From the NCBI RefSeq assembly GCF_014705605.1, contig NZ_JACXIZ010000003.1, positions 62,001-126,000 of the forward strand: 64,000 nt of DNA. Direction: 5' to 3'. The notes beneath the pieces were generated by a model. That model searched no databases. It saw nothing but the letters and a program-made list of their open reading frames with translations, and had not been told where the DNA came from. The DNA comes from Paenibacillus sabuli (GTDB lineage: Bacteria; Bacillota; Bacilli; Paenibacillales; Paenibacillaceae). This document shows positions 54,201 to 61,387 of this stretch, piece by piece; within the stretch, counting starts at the first letter, position 1, and each line of letters begins with the position of its first letter. The position numbers and the translations under genes are program-made.

Positions 54201-55973
54201 CAGGCATCGGAGTGGTGGCTGGACAAGCGGCGCTATCTGCTGGAGGAGCTGGGCATCGACGGCTTCAAGACGGACGGAGGGGAATGCATCTACGGCGCGG
54301 CGGCGCGCTTCGCCGACGGTCGCGACGGCACGCAGATGCGCAATCTGTACCCGAATGTGTATGTCGGCGCGTTCCAGGCCTATGCCGACCGCTACGTGGA
54401 CGGCGGGTCGATCACGTTCAGCCGTGCCGGCTACACGGGCGCGCAGACGGTGCCGCTGCACTGGGCGGGCGACGAGAAGTCGACCTTCGCCGCCTTCCGC
54501 GCGAGCATCGTCGCGGGTCTGAGCAGCGGGCTCTCCGGCATCCCGTTCTGGGGCTGGGACCTGGGCGGCTTCTCCGGAGAGATCCCGACGGCGGAGCTGT
54601 ACATCCGCTCGACGGCGATGGCGGCGCTGTGCCCGGTCATGCAGTATCATGCCGAGAGCAAGGGCGAATTCAACCTCGACCGCACGCCGTGGAATATCGC
54701 CGAGCGCACCGGAGCTCCGGAGGTGCTCACGCTCTACAAGCGCTATGCCGACCTGCGTATGAATCTGCTGCCCTATCTCTACGCCGAAGCGCAGCGCAGC
54801 GCGGCCACCGGGCTGCCGCTGATGCGGGCGATGCTGCTGGATTACCCCGACGATCCGCGCTGCGCTGCGCTGGAGCAGCAGTACTTGCTCGGCGAGGCGC
54901 TGCTCGTCGCGCCGGTGACGGAGGAGGGCGCGACTGCGGTCGACGTCTACCTGCCGGAGGGCGAGTGGCTGCCGCTGGTGGACGAGGCGGCGGGTATGCG
55001 ATTCGCGGGAGGCGGCGATGAGGCAGGTGATGAGGCAGCGCCTGCTGCGGAGGTAGCGGCACCGGCGCAAGCGCTGGCGGCAGCCGAGGTCGTAGACGCG
55101 GCGGGGACCGATCGTGCGATTGGGATCGCCGCAGAGGCGGAAGGCGCTTCGGCTCCAGCGGCAGCCGAAGGGGGCGGCTCCGAGGCTGCTGTTAACGGCG
55201 TCGAGGCTGCCGCGAATGCCGCGGAGGGCGAGGGCGCGGGCTGGCCGAGGACGGCAGGAGGGATGGCGGCGAGGCCGGAGGCTGAGCCATCCCGTCCGGA
55301 AGGCGCCCGTCCGGAAGGCGTGGCCGCTGCGGGGAGCAATCCCGCAAGCAGCATTCTCGCGGCGGCGGCCCAGGCGGCCGATCCCGCGTCCCGCGTCGCG
55401 GGCGATACGGAGGCCAGGTCCGCACGAGAGGCTGGCCGGCGGCCGGGGGCATCTCCGATCGGGCGCCGGGCTGACGCGCCGCCGCTGATCGGCGCGTACG
55501 GCAGCGAGCCGGTCGCGGCCGGCCGGACCGTGCGGGTCAAGGCGCCGCTCGGGACGATCCCCGCCTTCCTGCGGGCGGACTGCGCGCTGCCGCTTAATCT
55601 GGGCGCGGACGCCATGCTCGCGGACGACGTCGGCAACGCCGTGGACGGCTACGAGCGGTTGTCCGTCATGCTGCACCTGCAGCGGCGCATTGACTTCGCC
55701 TACGCGGATGAGGCGGCGGGCGTGCGCGTGACGCTCACGGCCGAGCGCACGGCCGCGGGCGTGACGGCGCAGGCCGTGGTGAGCGGGGCGCCGGCGACGC
55801 TGATCTTCCGCGCCTGCGGGAGCCGGAGCACGACGCTTGCGCATGCCGCAGGGCCTGTCGCAGGGCCTACAACGGCGCCGGAGGGCGAGCCGGGGATCCG
55901 CTGGCAGGTGCGTGGGCGCGATCTGCTGGCGGAGCTGCCCGAAGGGACGCATACGATTCGCATTGCGCCGTAA
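51258..55973 (+). CDS. Cytoplasmic GH31 enzyme with low-complexity insertions
   Basis: 1571 residues, no signal peptide; ATG at 51258 follows GGGAGGAA. Parts: an all-helical N-terminal domain (1-220, reminiscent of alpha/alpha-barrel glycosidases); low complexity 225-310; a beta domain (FDHEPLGGESPYFAGPNERT); a Tyr/Gly repeat about 438-478; low complexity about 545-648; the GH31 barrel with nucleophile Asp1006 (GIDGFKTDGGE) and acid/base Asp1072 (LHWAGDEKSTF); a 165-residue Ala/Glu insert at about 1250-1415; and the C-terminal beta domain. Its NYVFNQYKDQGSRTYMPVPW and EQWSDESTFYIFND segments resemble CtsY rather than CtsZ. It probably opens or trims imported cycloalternan (inference). Confidence 0.85.
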   Translation: MKHTIANHGLRDGALLVYHALRHGEAARALAYLEEAERQLDAAVESGGQAQLLEQAYWLWIAGEYANHEGGPEALGEERVRRAQDVVAAIADGWETPAQHWLYPERSGVFLSHLAICHGALQAIANHYPLLGAQRAAKTLREQAFAAFMRGTRFVSERGGDEVWPDIVAAAVPFGMISAGDLALVQAVEALEGQPLQPQEAGLLAWYWMESGRPARAAQLLDAQGGASEAGSRPDTALEDAPGLDAGGAARSDREQVEGPDETAVGMPGRAVGDGAQAEVPETASVHATDGGAMRAQEETPPALLRIAHLLRARGTAQTRGAVPAAGAVFDHEPLGGESPYFAGPNERTPRLVTAGVAPTVEVRVAPHDPARPVWLEAETGTGRSYRVPLQPISDPELGERWRGELEACADWTQVRYRFVRPAEEAGEGDARAAQGELGAYADHGRYGAYGDYGQYGAYGDYGEHGERGARNAHGGGATSPWYRYEVLRWRPPGDVLRVTQGAGAVTAELAPVAPGGPALELELTENAAGGVRCRVRLGSGDEAERARRAGEAANVHACGIAPGSGEAPGGDEPGAGGLATDGMAAGAGEATGAQEPGAGGLATDSMAAGSLRAQGDMAAPDDAAVPGAGARAAASSDGSSPVAADGVYAVGAARLAVADGRLRLTLTDGEGETLAASAGNRESNAAEGASAPLEALVDRTGRIYKLRLNFVRRQGERFYGMGERFSGLAHDGREVDNYVFNQYKDQGSRTYMPVPWALSSAGYGLFLDTAMYSMFRFGAGERPGLLQVEADLHAAEQQLDWHWLSGRPAELVQAFATLTGKPKLPPKWALGPWMSSNNWDSEREVDWQLEQTRRHRIPATVIVLEQWSDESTFYIFNDAIYARKPGSARFTLADFTFPEWGRWPDPRAMMRRLHDAGLRVLLWQAPVMKDMDGIAHAQRDEDEREMAARGYGVEDADGGPYRIPSYEWFRGSLVPDFTSPQASEWWLDKRRYLLEELGIDGFKTDGGECIYGAAARFADGRDGTQMRNLYPNVYVGAFQAYADRYVDGGSITFSRAGYTGAQTVPLHWAGDEKSTFAAFRASIVAGLSSGLSGIPFWGWDLGGFSGEIPTAELYIRSTAMAALCPVMQYHAESKGEFNLDRTPWNIAERTGAPEVLTLYKRYADLRMNLLPYLYAEAQRSAATGLPLMRAMLLDYPDDPRCAALEQQYLLGEALLVAPVTEEGATAVDVYLPEGEWLPLVDEAAGMRFAGGGDEAGDEAAPAAEVAAPAQALAAAEVVDAAGTDRAIGIAAEAEGASAPAAAEGGGSEAAVNGVEAAANAAEGEGAGWPRTAGGMAARPEAEPSRPEGARPEGVAAAGSNPASSILAAAAQAADPASRVAGDTEARSAREAGRRPGASPIGRRADAPPLIGAYGSEPVAAGRTVRVKAPLGTIPAFLRADCALPLNLGADAMLADDVGNAVDGYERLSVMLHLQRRIDFAYADEAAGVRVTLTAERTAAGVTAQAVVSGAPATLIFRACGSRSTTLAHAAGPVAGPTTAPEGEPGIRWQVRGRDLLAELPEGTHTIRIAP
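52590..52643 (+). repeat. 27-bp tandem repeat inside the cytoplasmic GH31 gene
   Basis: Two units of GGGCRATACGGAGCGTATGG plus GGACTAT, period 27 bp and one mismatch, encoding GRYGAYGDY and GQYGAYGDY. Degenerate partial units flank it. Confidence 0.8.
52974..53086 (+). repeat. 44-bp direct repeat inside the cytoplasmic GH31 gene
   Basis: Two almost identical 44-bp units starting GAGCCGGGGGCCGGCGGTCT at 52974 and 53043 (period 69 bp), both encoding EPGAGGLATD(G/S)MAAG. In frame, so the repeat lengthens the low-complexity segment without disrupting the gene. Confidence 0.8.
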
Positions 55974-56130
55974 GTTTGGCGGAGTGGAGGGTGGGGCGTG
56001 TTGAGCGAGTTGCGGCAGCCGGCAGCCGGCTGCCGGGCCGGGCGTCAGGCTGGGCGTCAGGCTGGAGGCTTCGGCTCTTTGCGAGCCTCTTCAGGTATGT
56101 AAAGGAAGTTCGAGCTTCCCGGACTATTCT

Positions 56131-56313
56131 GAACTGCAAAAGTGCAGTTTAATCTGCGGGATTTTGACTTTTTGGGCTCTTGAACTGTAAAAGTGCAGTC
56201 TAATCGATACAAATTGTGTGAAAATCGGGTTTGGGCCGGATTTGAACTGCACTTATGCAGTTCAAACGATGGTATAGATGAGATGCAACAATTCAACTGT
56301 ATTTATACAGTTC
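56131..56313. repeat. Array of four short palindromes
   Basis: Four hairpin units: GAACTGCAAAAGTGCAGTTT (56131), GAACTGTAAAAGTGCAGTCT (56182), GAACTGCACTTATGCAGTTC (56244) and CAACTGTATTTATACAGTTC (56294). Starts are 51, 62 and 50 bp apart. The stems vary with compensating changes (TGC/GCA and TGT/ACA), so structure is kept while sequence drifts. Located in the 843-bp gap before ctsY. Confidence 0.8.
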
Positions 56314-56342
56314 GGAAATATAAGTTGCGAGATTCCGTTCGC

Positions 56343-56390
56343 CAGCGACTGACCAGACCAGCGACTGACCAGACCAGCGACTGACCAGGC
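56343..56390. repeat. 16-bp tandem repeat, three units
   Basis: CAGCGACTGACCAGAC repeated three times without spacing, the last unit ending in GGC. Just downstream of the palindrome array; no coding role seen. Confidence 0.8.
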
Positions 56391-56496
56391 CTGCGGCTGC
56401 GAGACACGGTTCGCTATTGGGGAGATCCAGCCAGCGACACGAAATACTGCGACAGCCGGGAAAACGGACTTGCGAGCGGAACGACGCAGGGCCCGT

Positions 56497-56577
56497 CAGT
56501 GACGAGATCTGCTTCGCGAGTCGAGCGAAGTAGAGCGTGCCAGTGACGAGATCCGCCTCGCGAGTCGAGCGAAGTAG
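56497..56577. repeat. 37-bp direct repeat, two units
   Basis: Units at 56497-56533 and 56541-56577 (period 44 bp), starting CAGTGACGAGATCTGCTTCG and CAGTGACGAGATCCGCCTCG; two differences. Each holds the small palindrome TTCGCGAGTCGAGCGAA. The remainder of the gap up to 56816 shows no clear promoter; AAGGAG at 56799 is the ctsY ribosome site. Confidence 0.75.
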
Positions 56578-56816
56578 GGTCTGTGTGTGAAGAGATTCAG
56601 CTTGAATTGCATGCGAAGTGAAGCGGGTTGCTAGGACGAGAACGGGCCCCTGGTTCAGTCTCGGCTAACGCATGTTAACGCGATCTCAGGATCAGGAAAG
56701 GAGGTGAGGCAAGGTTGTGCAACAGGTGAGGCGCGGCCGACCGAGCCGATCGGCGGCTGCACGGCCGAAATCCAGCTCGAAATCGCTCAAACAAATGCGA
56801 AGGAGTTGAGTTCACG

Positions 56817-59800
56817 ATGGGACATGCTTATCAACGGGAGGATCGCAGGGAGGATCGCAGGGAGGCGCGGACAAGCGGGAAAAGGCGCGGCCGCGGCAGG
56901 TTGCAGGCTAACGGAGGCGCCGGTCGTCTCGGCAGGCGCGCCGTCAGTCTGCTGCTCATGCTGCTGCTGGCGCTCGGCGCGGCGCCGAGCGCGTGGGCGC
57001 TGGACGGGGTCTGGCACGACCCGTATGGCCTGGAGGATCGCTACGTCGCCGAAGTGACCGAGCGCTACCCGCAGGACCCGACGGCCGGCGAGAATGTGTA
57101 TCTCAAGCTCACGACCTGGCCGATCGAGCCCGGGCAGGCGGTGTGGATCACCTGGACGAAGAACGGGGTGGCCCAGCCGGTCATCAACGGCTCCTACCAA
57201 TACAATCAAGGCAACAACACGTACTGGGAAGTGGCGATGGGCAGCTTCGCCAAAGGGGACGAGATCGAATATACGGTGCACGCCGACCACTACGGCGCCA
57301 GCGCCAAATCGGTCGGTCCGTTCGACTTCACCGTCACCGGCTGGGAGCGCGCGGCCAGTCTGAGCGGCTACACCGACAACGGCGACCAGATCGTATTCGA
57401 CGTGACGCCGGACACCGGCTCGCTGACGCCGGAGCTGGGGCTGTCCTTCAGCGCTGACGACGTGTTCCGCGTCCAGCTGTCGCCGACCGGCAGCGCCGCG
57501 CTGGAGACGGGACTGTCCAACTATACGATCACCGACGACACGACGCACTATACGGTCAGCACCACCGGACTGGTCGTCAAGCTGGACAAAAATCCGGTGC
57601 GCATCAATGTCTACGAAGCGGACGGCACGACGCTGATCTCACGCCAGTACGACAGCAGCTTGAACCGCACGATGGCGTGGCTGACCGACGGCGTCTCGCG
57701 CATCGACAAGGTCGAGGACAACTTCCTCTCGCCGACGGACGAACGCTTCTACGGCTTCGGCGAGCGCTACAACAACTACAACAAGCGCGGCCACGACGTC
57801 GAGACGTACATTTACAACCAATACCTCAACCAGAACGAGCGCACCTACCTCGCGATCCCCTACTTCCTCAGCTCCAAGGGCTACGGCCTGCTCGTCAACA
57901 GCACGTACTACTCCAAGTTCCAAATGGCAACTGCGCGCACGGATATGTACGGCTTCACCGTCGACACCGGCGGCCGCAGCGACGCGATGCTCGACTATAC
58001 GTTCTATTCGGGCGACGATCTCAAGGACGTGACGGCGAACTATACCGCGGACACGGCCAAGCCGGCATTGCTGCCGAAGTGGGCGTTCGGCCTGTGGCTG
58101 TCGGCCAATGAATGGGACCGCGAATCCGAGGTGCAGAGCGAGCTCTCCAGCCTCGCAACCCATGACGTGCCGGCGACGGCAATCGTGCTGGAGCAGTGGA
58201 GCGACGAGGAGACGTTCTACATCTGGAACGACTCGACCTACACCGCCAAGAGCGGCGCCGACGCCTTCGCCTCGAGCGACTTCACCTACGGCGCCAAGTG
58301 GCCCGATCCCGAAGGCATGGTGGAGGATATCCACGACGCCGGACTGCGCGTGCTACTGTGGCAGACGCCGGCGATCAAGCACAGCGGCTCGCCCTATCAG
58401 CAGAAGGACAATGACCGCGATTACATGATCGCGCAGGATTATGCCGTCGGCGACGGCAGCGGCGGCGCGTATCTGACGCCGGACGGCTGGTTCGGCAGCA
58501 GCCCGATCCTCGACTTCACCAATCCGGACGCCGTTGACTGGTGGATGTCGAAGCGGGCGTACCTGTTCGACGATATTGGCATCGACGGCTTCAAGACCGA
58601 CGGCGGCGAGCTCGTCTGGGGCCGGGACACGACCTTCTACAACGGCAAGAAAGGCGACGAGATGCGCAATCAATACCCGAACGAGTACATCCGCGCCTAC
58701 TACGACTATGCCAAGTCCAAAAATCCGGACGCCGCTTCGTTCAGCCGCGCCGGTACGACGGGCGTGCAACAGTATCCGGCGTTCTGGGCGGGCGATCAGG
58801 AATCGACGTTCGGCACGATACGCCAATCGCTGATGGCCGGGCTGTCGGCGGGCGTCTCCGGCGTGCCGTACTGGAGCTGGGATCTGGCCGGGTTCACCGG
58901 CACGTTCCCGACGCCCGAGCTGTACAAGCGCGCGGTGACGATGTCGGCCTTCACGCCGGTCGTGCAGATTCACTCGGAGAAAAACAATCCGCCGGTCAGC
59001 GAGGCGCGCACCCCGTGGAACGTGCAGGCGCGCACGGGCGATTCGTCGATCATCGACCACTTCGCCAAGTATATGAACATTCGTATGAACCTGCTGCCCT
59101 ACATCTACAGCGAAGCCAAGAAGACGAGCGACACCGGCGTACCGCTCATGCGGCCGATGTTCATGGAATATCCGAACGACCCGTCGGTCGGCGGGCTGAA
59201 CGAGCAGTACATGTTCGGCGACAACCTGCTGGTCGCGCCGATCGTCGAGCAGGGCGCGACGCTGAAGAACGTCTACCTGCCGCAGGGCGAGTGGATCGAC
59301 TTCTTCTACGGCGCGCTGCATCCGGGCAGCCGCACGATCCCGTACTTCGCGGGCGTGGACGATATCCCGGTGTTCGTCAAGGCGGGCGCGATCCTGCCGA
59401 TGAATCTGAACGCCGATTACGAGCTGGGCGGCACGATCGGCAACGACCTGGACAGCTACACGAATCTGGCGTTCCGCGTCTACCCGGACGGCGACACGTC
59501 CTATGCGTGGAACGACGACATCGGCGGCGCGGTCAAGACGGTCTCCGTCTCCGAGGACTATCCGAGCAATGAAGTGACGGTGACGCTGCCGGCTACGGGC
59601 GTCTCCGCGACGGCGCAAGTGTTCACGACCGAGCCGAGCGCAGTCACGGTCGGCGGCTCGCCGGTGACGGAGTATGCGAGCGCGAGCGCGCTGGCGGCCA
59701 GCACGCAAGGCTGGTACTACGATGCACGCGCCAAGCTGGCCTATGTTAAGGCGGCCTCCGGCACGAGCGGCGCGGTGATCGAGCTGAGCGGCGTGCACAA

Positions 59801-60179
59801 GGCGTCGTATGAAGCCGAATTCGCCACGCACATGGGCGTCGCGACCAACGACAATCACCCGGGCTACACCGGCACCGGCTTCGTCGACAACTTCGCCAGC
59901 TCCGGCGACGCAGTGGAATTCGTCGTCTACGCGCCCGCGGCGGGCACGTACGATATCGCGCTGCGCTATAGCTCGGCCGCAGGCAATGCGACGCGGCGCA
60001 TCTATGTCAATGAGGTCAATGTCGCGGGCATTACGCTGCCGCAGACGGCCGATTGGGACACATGGGACGAGGCGACAGGGGCGGTCTCGCTGATCGCAGG
60101 CCTGAACCGCGTGCGGATTCAGTACAATTCGGGCGACACGCTCGGCATCAATCTCGATCATCTGACGCTGCGGCAGTGA
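56817..60179 (+). CDS. ctsY: Secreted 3-alpha-isomaltosyltransferase (GH31)
   Basis: 1120 residues (the known Bacillus globisporus CtsY has 1093). N-terminus: an unusually long Arg-rich stretch, hydrophobic core about 44-58 and cleavage after AWA near residue 61. Then a beta domain (VWHDPYGLEDRYVAEVTERY, TTWPIEPGQAVWITWTKNGV), the GH31 barrel with nucleophile Asp595 (GIDGFKTDGGELVWG) and acid/base Asp660 (FWAGDQESTFG), C-terminal beta domains and a terminal CBM35-like module (YEAEFATHMGV ... GYTGTGFVDNF). CtsY moves isomaltosyl units and closes the cyclic tetrasaccharide cycloalternan. The match to CtsY is from memory across most of the length. The start follows AAGGAG at about 12 nt. Confidence 0.88.
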   Translation: MGHAYQREDRREDRREARTSGKRRGRGRLQANGGAGRLGRRAVSLLLMLLLALGAAPSAWALDGVWHDPYGLEDRYVAEVTERYPQDPTAGENVYLKLTTWPIEPGQAVWITWTKNGVAQPVINGSYQYNQGNNTYWEVAMGSFAKGDEIEYTVHADHYGASAKSVGPFDFTVTGWERAASLSGYTDNGDQIVFDVTPDTGSLTPELGLSFSADDVFRVQLSPTGSAALETGLSNYTITDDTTHYTVSTTGLVVKLDKNPVRINVYEADGTTLISRQYDSSLNRTMAWLTDGVSRIDKVEDNFLSPTDERFYGFGERYNNYNKRGHDVETYIYNQYLNQNERTYLAIPYFLSSKGYGLLVNSTYYSKFQMATARTDMYGFTVDTGGRSDAMLDYTFYSGDDLKDVTANYTADTAKPALLPKWAFGLWLSANEWDRESEVQSELSSLATHDVPATAIVLEQWSDEETFYIWNDSTYTAKSGADAFASSDFTYGAKWPDPEGMVEDIHDAGLRVLLWQTPAIKHSGSPYQQKDNDRDYMIAQDYAVGDGSGGAYLTPDGWFGSSPILDFTNPDAVDWWMSKRAYLFDDIGIDGFKTDGGELVWGRDTTFYNGKKGDEMRNQYPNEYIRAYYDYAKSKNPDAASFSRAGTTGVQQYPAFWAGDQESTFGTIRQSLMAGLSAGVSGVPYWSWDLAGFTGTFPTPELYKRAVTMSAFTPVVQIHSEKNNPPVSEARTPWNVQARTGDSSIIDHFAKYMNIRMNLLPYIYSEAKKTSDTGVPLMRPMFMEYPNDPSVGGLNEQYMFGDNLLVAPIVEQGATLKNVYLPQGEWIDFFYGALHPGSRTIPYFAGVDDIPVFVKAGAILPMNLNADYELGGTIGNDLDSYTNLAFRVYPDGDTSYAWNDDIGGAVKTVSVSEDYPSNEVTVTLPATGVSATAQVFTTEPSAVTVGGSPVTEYASASALAASTQGWYYDARAKLAYVKAASGTSGAVIELSGVHKASYEAEFATHMGVATNDNHPGYTGTGFVDNFASSGDAVEFVVYAPAAGTYDIALRYSSAAGNATRRIYVNEVNVAGITLPQTADWDTWDEATGAVSLIAGLNRVRIQYNSGDTLGINLDHLTLRQ

Positions 60180-60520
60180 AGCGGCAATGAGCCGGGAGTG
60201 AGCGGCAGTAAGTCGGCAACGAGCCGGAAGTGAAACGGCAGTGAACCAGCAGTGAAAGGGCGGCCGATGGAGCGAGCCCGCCGGTAAGCGCCATGAGACG
60301 GCGGTGTACCGGCGGTGAGCTGGGCGTAGGCGCCATGAAGCGGCATGAGCCAGCGGTGAAAGGCCGTCGATGGAGTGGGCCCGCCGATGGAGCGGGTCTG
60401 CCATGTGGCGGCGCTGTGCCGGCGGTGAACCAGGCGTCGATGGGGCGAGCCCGCCGATGGAGCGGCAATGTGCCGACGGTGAACGGGCGTTGACCCGCAG
60501 TGAAGCGGCGGTGTGCGGGC
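60180..60520. repeat. Degenerate GC-rich tandem array after ctsY
   Basis: About 340 bp made almost wholly of drifting copies of a 12-15-bp motif related to CGGCAGTGAA / CGGCGGTGAACC, with GATGGAGCG inserts. It begins at the ctsY stop. No conserved reading frame. Confidence 0.6.
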
Positions 60521-60739
60521 AGTCGGCGTGGCGAGTCATCACGCGGCGCTATATGCGAGCTTTAGTAGACGAACTATAGTAGACGGACTTTCGACGGCTG
60601 ACTTTCGCCAGATTCGAATGCCGTCTTTTCAGCACCAGTCTGCGATGTAACGGGCGGGTACCGGGACTGCCGCTACGGCGCTCCCGGCCTCCCTTTACGA
60701 ATGACGCGATTGGTAGCGTAAGAACAAGCGGCTGGAGAA

Positions 60740-60901
60740 ATGACCAGAGAAACGAACAGAGAAACGAACAGAGAAATGACCGGAGAAGCTATCGGAGAAG
60801 CGGTCGGGAAAGAAGTCGGGGAAGAAGTCGGACAAGTGGTGAAACAAGCTGCGGGACAAACGCCCGGGCAACTTGGCCGGACAGATGCTGACCCTGCATG
60901 A
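60740..60901 (+). CDS. Possible small protein with tetrapeptide repeats
   Basis: A 53-codon frame built on a 12-bp repeat. It reads MTRE-TNRE-TNRE-MTGE-AIGE-AVGK then EVGE-EVGQ-VVKQ-AAGQ-TPGQ, ending LGRTDADPA. Position 4 of each unit is Glu or Gln (one Lys) and position 3 is Arg, then Gly. The ATG has GCTGGAG only 2-3 nt upstream, a poor ribosome site. No similarity recognised. It may be an expressed helical peptide or just a repeat that happens to stay open; it ends where the dispersed repeat copy B begins. Confidence 0.3.
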   Translation: MTRETNRETNREMTGEAIGEAVGKEVGEEVGQVVKQAAGQTPGQLGRTDADPA

Positions 60902-60903
60902 AC

Positions 60904-61110
60904 CTAACGGACATAGACGACGCTTAGCGTGCCGAATCGGGCGATCTGATTCGATCTGATATTGTAACGGACACCAGAGACGCTTAGCGCCCCATTCAGT
61001 CCATTCAGTAGGGAATTCGTCAGAAAAATGCTTCTAAGCGTCGCTGATGTCCGTTAGAGCCGGGGGATGTGCAAAAAAGCCTTCTAAGGACCTCCTGTGT
61101 CCGTTAGAAT
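60904..61110. repeat. Dispersed inverted-repeat element, copy B
   Basis: About 207 bp with the same plan as copy A: CTAACGGACATAGACGACGC (60904), GTAACGGACACCAGAGACGC (60964), then inverted CTTCTAAGCGTCGCTGATGT (61031) and CTTCTAAGGACCTCCTGTGT (61081) followed by CCGTTAG. Shared core: YTAACGGACAYNAGNGACGC. It sits between ctsY and ctsZ. Confidence 0.75.
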
Positions 61111-61125
61111 CGAACACGGCCTAAC

Positions 61126-61262
61126 GGCCGCCAAAGCCGAATAGCCGCAAAGCCGCAAAGCCGATAAGCCAATAAGCCAAATGGCGTATAGCCGCATAGA
61201 AAAATAGCCAAATAGCTGCATAGCCGCATAACCAAATGGCTAATGGCCAAATGGCCGGCTTG
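61126..61262. repeat. AT-biased simple repeat (AAAGCCGCATAGCC type)
   Basis: Drifting 8-9-bp units such as AATAGCCGC, AAAGCCGC, AATAGCCAA and CATAGCCG over about 135 bp. Unlike the GC-rich surroundings. The following 125 bp up to ctsZ show no clear promoter. Confidence 0.65.
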
Positions 61263-61387
61263 CTGGTAAGTTTCGTGTGCAATCAGATCTTCCGTAATGG
61301 TCTTATCTTTTGTGGGACGAAACGTGCACTGCCGCCAATTGACGGCTCGCCAGTATCGTCCATAATCAGGAAAGGTGGTCATCATGG

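Noticed and set aside
51057-55952. A 1631-codon open frame antisense to the cytoplasmic GH31 gene
   Set aside because: Its sequence is Arg/Ala/His-rich with no domain pattern. It mirrors the GC-rich codons of the GH31 gene, which has intact catalytic motifs, a ribosome site and operon overlap.
56131-56313. CRISPR array
   Set aside because: Only four units, each itself a palindrome with drifting sequence, uneven spacing and no cas genes.
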